Program-made: the position numbers and the translations under genes
Source of the DNA: Calycina herbarum
Taxonomy: Eukaryota; Ascomycota; Leotiomycetes; Helotiales; Pezizellaceae
Direction: 5' to 3'
Assembly: GCA_001414485.1 (NCBI GenBank)
Contig: LLEY01000043.1
Span: 62,001 to 126,000, forward strand
Length of the DNA stretch: 64,000 bases
Shown here: piece by piece, positions 58,121 through 64,000 of the stretch
Layout of the letters: each line of letters starts with the position of its first letter
Position numbering within the stretch: position 1 is the first letter of the stretch
Notes under the pieces: model-generated
The model's input: only the letters and a program-made list of their open reading frames with translations
The model's database searches: none
Told to the model about the DNA's origin: nothing

Positions 58121-60474
58121 TTAAGAGCTCTGTTTGACACTCCCACTCCCACTCCCACTCCCAGCCATATTCACACCACCACCCACGCCAGCCCCCAAAC
58201 CTGTGGCATTCCCTCCACCCGTGCGTACACCTCCGCCCAAATTCACACTCCCACCAACACCTAGATCCACCCTCGTTCCATCACCCAGACCGATAAACCT
58301 AGACGGCACCCCCCTCGCAGCCTCATTCCCCCGTCCCACATAAGCACCAACAAGTTTACTCCATTTAAACTCATTCTTCTTCAGACTCTGAATGCGACCA
58401 TAAGAAAGCTTATCATGATATGGTAGACCCGTGATGGGGTCTCGGTATTTAGCTACTCGGGAGGTGATGGCGCAGACTTCTGGTTTCTTTTTCGCTGTGG
58501 TGATGTTAGTATGGAGAGAGGCAATATGGGAAGAGGGGAAGAGGGGAAAGGGGAAGAGGGAGAGGAGAGAGGGAATGTTATGCGAAATATTGTCGGACAA
58601 TGAAAGTTATTAATCTAAAAGGTTTGGGACAAGGAAGAAATTGAGTTTCTAATTGTTCTAAACCTTCCCGGACAATATCCTTTGAATATCCTAACCATTT
58701 CGTACAATGTTTACGGAAGTAGGTGGTGACCAAGAGAAATGACCATTTGTTTTATGTCTGGGGAAAGACGGGATATGGAGAGAGGGGAGAGAAAGGAATA
58801 CATACGAGGCATCTTCTCAAAAGTCCGATCAAACAGAATCTGGCACTGAATATTCTTCTCCTTGACAGCCGTCTCATCAAAGTTATTAAGAATTATATAT
58901 TCAATCGCCGTATTCATGACCACAGGAGGTGGCGGGGTAACATTCTGCGGAGGCGGGGGAGGTGCGGGGGGTGTCTGTGCTTGGAATTGACCTGGATAAG
59001 GACTTTGATGTTGTGGTGACATGAAATTGTATCCGAATCCAGGGAGAGGAGTCGAACCATCGAAATGCGGTTGCATCGGGGGTCGGAATTGGAGATGTGC
59101 TTGTAAGTGGTGTTGTGAGAATGGATTTGGTGGTGGAGGTATTGGTCCATGCATTGGGGGAGGTGCAAGAACTGAGGATGGTCGATGGATGCCGTATTCT
59201 GGGGGAGGTGGGTATGGACCATGCATTGGAGGAGGGGCGAGGACTGAAGATACTCGAGGAGGTTCAGGTGTTGGTTCTTTTGGAGGGGTAGGCTGCCGAG
59301 GTGGTGCGAGAATTGGTGATGTATATCGAGGTGGTTGAACTGGTGTTTTTGAAATATCTGGTATTGGTATTGGTGTAGGTGCCGACGATAATTGAGGATC
59401 AATCATATCCTTTGAATCAGGCGTTTGAACAACCGGTGGAGGGGTTGCTGTGGCAGGTCCTTGCGAGTCCGCTATTGATGGAGGTTTTGTAACAACAACA
59501 ATTGTCGAATTGGTCGAATCCTCCATCTCAGCAGCCTTTCTTTTCCTGGTTGCTTTCTCTTTTACTTCCTTATCCACAATCAAAGTCTGGCCAACCTTTT
59601 TCAATTTATCTCCAACCCATTCCGCCATCCCACTCCACCATGTAATAACAGGTCCCTCCAATGTCCGATTTTGTAACGCCGCCAGCCTCAATCTTTGTTC
59701 CTCTTCTCTTTGCAGCTCCATCTCCTCCCATCGATTCAAACTCTTCGCATTACTCTTTTCCACTTTCGCAGCCTCCCTCAATCGATCCTCTTGTGTCATG
59801 GGTGGCTTCTTCGCAGCTTCCTTCTTCGCAGCCGCCCTTTCCATACTCTGCAGCTGCTTCTGTCTCTTAATCTCCCTCTCAACCATCTGCTGGTGCAATT
59901 GTTCCTTGCTCTGTTTTGTAGTTCCTCGCGCAGATGCTCGAGTCGGCGCATCTTCTGGCGTAGGAATCCATGAGGCGCGTTCGGATTTCTTTTTCGGTCG
60001 CGGAGCTTGGGTTTGCGCCCGTGAGGCTGTTGGATCGATTTTGACCTTTTTCTTGTATATCTTGGGTATGCCATTATTCAGCTTGCGCTTCTTCCTCTGC
60101 TCCGCCTTGGCCTGCTTTTGTAATTCCTTCTCCCCTTGCAGGTCATCGCCAGCTGCTGGTCCCTGGTCGTCATCGTCGTCTGAGGAGTCCATCTGCACGT
60201 CCCCATCATCTGCGCCATTGTCCTCGAACACCCCATCATCCTCTGCCTCTTCGAAGAGTAATTCCAGATCGTCATCGGCTTCCTTCTGAATGAGGGTATT
60301 TAGTCGATTGCCGGCCGTCGAACGTTTCGCCCTTGACGTCGCCAGCCATTCTATTTCTGGCTCTGGGGCTGCCTCTTGCTCCTCCTCGCTGTCACTGCCA
60401 GTTCCGGATCGCGATGAGGTATCTTCCTCATCCAGTTCGGATCGCATGGGCGTTTGCTCATTTTCGCTGGTCAT
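58121..60474 (-). CDS. vps72: Vps72/Swc2 (YL1) subunit of the SWR1 chromatin-remodelling complex
   Basis: Two exons (60474-58806 and 58494-58121; 311 bp intron) encode 680 residues. The N-terminus has the YL1 layout: an acidic Ser-rich start, then RSTAGNRLNTLIQKEADDDL and a long Asp/Glu tract that in relatives binds the H2A.Z-H2B dimer. A lysine-rich, coiled-coil region follows. Next comes a Pro-rich segment with an internal duplication (SSVLAPPPMHGP twice). The C-terminal YL1_C motif EVCAITSRVAKYRDPITGLP is encoded by exon 2, so the intron separates the two functional ends. Splicing joins FEKMPP and KKKPEVCAIT in phase. The protein should act in the nucleus to deposit H2A.Z. The C-terminus adds a Gly-rich tail (GVGGGVNMAGSGSGSGS) not needed by the family. 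Confidence is high for the family. Confidence 0.93.
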
Positions 60475-60739
60475 GTTGTCGTCACGCGGGCCGACGTTTG
60501 AAGCTAAACTGCGGTCTTAAATAGAGGTCGGCCAACTAGTAGTGACACATGTTGAAGTCGTCAGTTCAAAACGGCGTGGATACCAGCTAGAGTTGAGACA
60601 GGGTGGAGGTAATCGCGAAAAGGATCAGTGTTAACGCGGGCCAGACTGCTGGGATTGCCAATGGCGCTTTCCGCCCCAACTTTCGCGCTTATCGGCATTG
60701 GCATCGTACCTGCCTACCTCTCTCATTATTCTAACTCTC

Positions 60740-60910
60740 TAGGTTAATTCAAGATCATTAACCTAAATACTTGGGACAAATTTGAAATATTAATCCATTT
60801 GATTTGGAACAATGAAGTTCGATTGTACCCGAAAGTTGGAACAAGAAGAGCGATACAGGTAGACATGAACCTAGAGTATTTATTGCCGCTTTTACTGTCC
60901 ATAGTGAGCA
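60740..60910 (+). repeat. Dispersed short repeat (copy B)
   Basis: It matches the complement of 35009-35160 over most of its length, starting near TAATTCAAGATCATTAACCT and ending GTATTTATTGCCGCTTTTAC. Only one arm is present here, against two facing arms at copy A. Confidence 0.6.
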
Positions 60911-63894
60911 GGTATTGATTTAAAAATTCCATAGTATTTGCATTTATCACGGTTTTAAGGCTTAGAAATTGGACGAAGAATTTATTAAAAAAAACCCCGA
61001 ATTTTTCTTTAACAGGTTTCTGATTAAGTTTCTGCATGGTGCCCTGGCATTTAAGCTCAGAACCCCGTGATTTGGGTCGAGTTCAAGCACGTGATTTACC
61101 CCCTTTTCAGCTGCGGTTTTATTTTTGGCCTCACATGTCGCCCTGGAAATGTGAGTTCATCTCAGCCTGTGACCTTGTCTAACCCTATGGCAAATCTTTA
61201 TATCAACCCTAAAATCCGGTGTAGAGTGGAATTCTGTAACATGCTCTCTCGGTGTCTCGTTCTCACAAACACTTGGCTATTCGGTACCGGTAAGTAAACC
61301 GGACCACTTGCTTCGAGAAGCCCGGCGAAGCACGACAAGACAAGGGGACAACAAGTGTAACTCAACAACAGAGGAAGGTTGAGCCGTTATTCGGATAATT
61401 CCGGTGACGTCTTCAGCTCCATTTTGGATGTGGAGTGATGCTGCAATATGTATATTTTTATCCTCAAGTGGACGTATGAATTATACGTTGCGAATGCGGA
61501 GTGTTAGTAGGTTTTTCTAAATCAGTTGATGATTGAATTTTGATGCTTTTCATCTGTCCCTACCGGTAAGTTTCTCTTAAACTTAAACTTAAACAATATC
61601 AGATTTCGAATGTTGTTCGGATGAGCGCTGCCTTCTTTCGTTTATAACTGCCCCAGGGCTCGTGGTGGACGTGGAAGCGATGGCTCAGCCAGACGCTAAG
61701 GTTTCAGCGTGGAGGATCATGGATGTTGCATCAATCCAGGGCGAAGAGGAGGGAGGGATGGCCCAGAAGATGCACAGCATCTCACCTCCATGCATAGGCG
61801 GGGATCCCATCATCGCCAACCATTTTGGAGAGCCTCGGGGAAGACGGATATGCATTACCTGGAACATTGGGATACGTTTTGTTCTCTCCTTTCCATTTTT
61901 GGCGATTTGATATTGCTGCGGTTCATCGAATATCAAGGTCCGTTGTGGAGAAGAGACACGAGGACGGCGAGGACGCGAGGAAACAATGGTTTGACATGAT
62001 GTCCACGTCAGATATGGCAATGGAATCAATGCGGAAGCCCCAGAGACTTGCCCAGCAAAATGGTTCAGCACATCTATCTGAATCATTCTAGTTCGTAAGA
62101 TGACACAACCCAGCATGGAACGTGAACATATTTTTCTCCTCTCCTTTTCGTCGCTTCGTTGAATTCTAGAATGCATGAATTAAGAGGCTGCATTATCGCT
62201 GTCAGCTTAACAACTTTGGGATAACGAGAGTCAGTTGCTCATATACCCCTACCCGAGAGGTATAGTTCGTCTGGATCTGCGAATAGGAAGAATGTGCCGG
62301 TATACAGTATCAAATAGAAAATCGATCAGAAAGATGTTGATGAATGCGGTGTCCTGATAGGTGTCTTCGGCTCCCGCGTGGGTAGACTTGGGTTATATCC
62401 CATGTTGCAAGATCTACCAAATCTATTTTTGATATTGGTATAAAGTTCCGCCTCTCAAACAGCCAAAATCCGACGTAAAGAGCGAGGGTCGTCCGAAGTT
62501 CAACCCGTCAAAACGATGACAGACTGATTCGCAACATGGAAGTGCAGAGGTTCGCGCTGTCCACTGAGACGTTGGGTTTTGAGAGCGAGCATTGAACCAA
62601 CATGGAAGGGGGTCTCGGCGCCGACGCTATACGTGTACTCAACTCCAGGAGAAGGCCAATTGATGGGCAACTTTGCCAGCCCAGCCTCGAGTCAACCCAC
62701 AGTGATATGCAGGTATACTTTATTTTCAGAAAACTGCAATCCTGCGCGTTTACTCCTTGGCGGTAAGCTCCATCCAGCTGGCCTCTCGGAAAGTTCTCCC
62801 CACTTGGAGAACCACCTGGGAGGATTCGTGAGCAGGCCCCGCCCCGCATCCTCTATTTGATACTATCCATAGCCATGAGCCCTGAGCCCTAAACCCGCAG
62901 TATCATGTCATCCATCTGACGAAGAGGAAAAGTTGGAAGCATGAAAAGCATGAAAAGCAAGGGCATCCAGTTCGGGTTAATGCAGTGCGGCAGTGCGGTT
63001 GGAACTAAAAGAGAGGTTATAAATACATTTGTCCATGAATAAGGAGTAGGCGAGGATGGTGCTTTGAGTTCGAAGGCGAAGAATGTACGACGATGTGAGG
63101 AATTGAGTTGAGGCTTGCAATGCCAATGCCGTGGAGAATGAAGTGGTACAGCGAGATGTAGGGAGGGTTTGGTGGAGGAGAGTGGCGTGAGTTGTGTGAA
63201 AAAAGGTACTGGGAGATTGTGATGCTATATGTTGTGGCCATTTGGTTTTATGTATGAGGTTGGGAAATAAGCTCGTCCTGTGGCTTTGTGTTCCAGCTTA
63301 AGATCTGGGGATGTTGTTTCTCAAGTAGATGGTAGTCTACAGTTAGGGTTCAACGTTTAGACCACCTGCAATTGATCCTGAATCCTCTAGATAGGAGAAT
63401 ATCAAGACACCGTCGTATCCTCATCCCTCGTACCGGTACCCTATTGTACACCCTGCGGATGGTGGCAGGTTGGTGGTGCCATAATTCGGCTGTCTCTCCG
63501 TAACCAGGGAAAGAAGTGTTGAACAGGCTGGCTAGCAGGCTAGTAGAGGCCAAATGGAAAGGTGCAACTGCAAGAGAGCTACAGACACCTCAACGGACCT
63601 AAGCGCAAGTTGATGAAGCTAAACGAGGAACTCCCGGGAAACCTAAACAACTAGACCAGAACCTCTTCAGACGTTTTTAGCACCCTCTAGTTGACAATTC
63701 ACCCCAAACAAAACAATATACGCCGGCTAGTTGAACAATTGTCTACTGCCTACTTTGTGAATGAGAAGAGCATTGCCGTGAATGCCTTCCTCCCAGCTTC
63801 GCAGCGCCCGCGCCCCTGTTCGTTTCAGAATTGCGTCTGGTCTAGGGGGTCAGCCCCTACCGCCCCAATTATTTTCACCAGGCTAGCCCCGAAG

Positions 63895-64000
63895 TGATCT
63901 TCAAACTCAACTCCTCCTCTTCACAATCCTTCTTACAACCCTTCCTCCCCCCTTCACCTCTTCCTGTCTTGTCTCTATCACGACAACCGCATTCAAGTCG
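63895..64000 (+). promoter_or_regulatory. Pyrimidine-rich stretch, probable leader of a + strand gene beyond the window
   Basis: The last 105 bp are C/T-dominated (CTCCTCCTCTTCACAATCC, CCTTCCTCCCCCCTTCACCT) like the leader of the desaturase gene, and contain no ATG. A plus-strand gene starting just past 64000 is a reasonable prediction. Confidence 0.35.

Larger units (their letters stand above)
60475..64000. other. Intergenic region to the right edge
   Basis: No gene I can support in 3.5 kb apart from repeat copy B. The open frames at 61662-61910, 61685-62176 and 62579-62860 have no domain, no good start or splice support. Moderate GC and no RIP signature, so unannotated fast-evolving genes or a non-coding RNA cannot be excluded. 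Confidence 0.45.

Noticed and set aside
59450..60289. 279-codon open frame on the + strand
   Set aside because: It is the antisense shadow of the lysine/glutamate-rich part of Vps72; composition is Ser/Leu/Phe-rich and there is no domain.
61662..62176. Overlapping open frames on both strands as a gene
   Set aside because: No supported start, domain or splice continuation on either strand.

Overview
The window is nuclear DNA of a filamentous ascomycete (Pezizomycotina). The evidence is short 46-90 bp GT-AG introns with CTAAC/CTGAC-like branch sites, pyrimidine-rich leaders, typical fungal gene families (delta-12 desaturase, amidase, TauD-like dioxygenase, flavin monooxygenase, SWR1 subunit Vps72), and transposon graveyards with saturated repeat-induced point mutation (RIP). 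A Leotiomycete is my best guess from overall gene style; nothing in the window proves it.

Layout. 1-6526 is a RIP-destroyed Ty3/Gypsy chromovirus (right LTR at 5213-5444) inserted into a Fot1/pogo DNA transposon. 6685-9412 is a short gene-bearing gap: an AlaX-like alanyl-tRNA editing protein and a small two-repeat protein. 10771-22453 is a 12 kb RIP island holding four Fot1/pogo elements. One of them contains a nested Tc1/mariner copy and a nested palindromic MITE, and a candidate solo LTR lies between elements. 22.5-26.3 kb is a transition zone with two damaged orphan genes. 27.6-36.9 kb carries a large disordered protein with a possible PP1-docking motif, an FAD monooxygenase, an unrecognised protein and a six-exon secreted eight-cysteine protein. 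37.3-45.0 kb is bounded by two direct copies of a roughly 250 bp dispersed repeat and encloses three genes, all damaged: a TauD dioxygenase, a 12-exon amidase and a protein-kinase fragment. 45.0-60.5 kb is healthier genic DNA: an FAD oxidoreductase of the beta-cyclopiazonate-dehydrogenase type, an orphan, a medium-chain (ToxD/trans-enoyl-reductase-like) reductase, a delta-12 fatty-acid desaturase and Vps72/Swc2. 60.5-64.0 kb has no gene I can support.

The genes do not form an obvious single pathway. The housekeeping functions are desaturation of oleate, chromatin remodelling and tRNA proofreading. The oxidoreductases are accessory-type enzymes, but no polyketide synthase, NRPS, terpene cyclase or cluster regulator is visible. 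The main biological story is genome defence and decay: RIP-saturated nested transposons and a repeat-flanked block of recently broken metabolic genes. Exon coordinates were worked out by hand from reading frame and splice consensus, with no transcript evidence.
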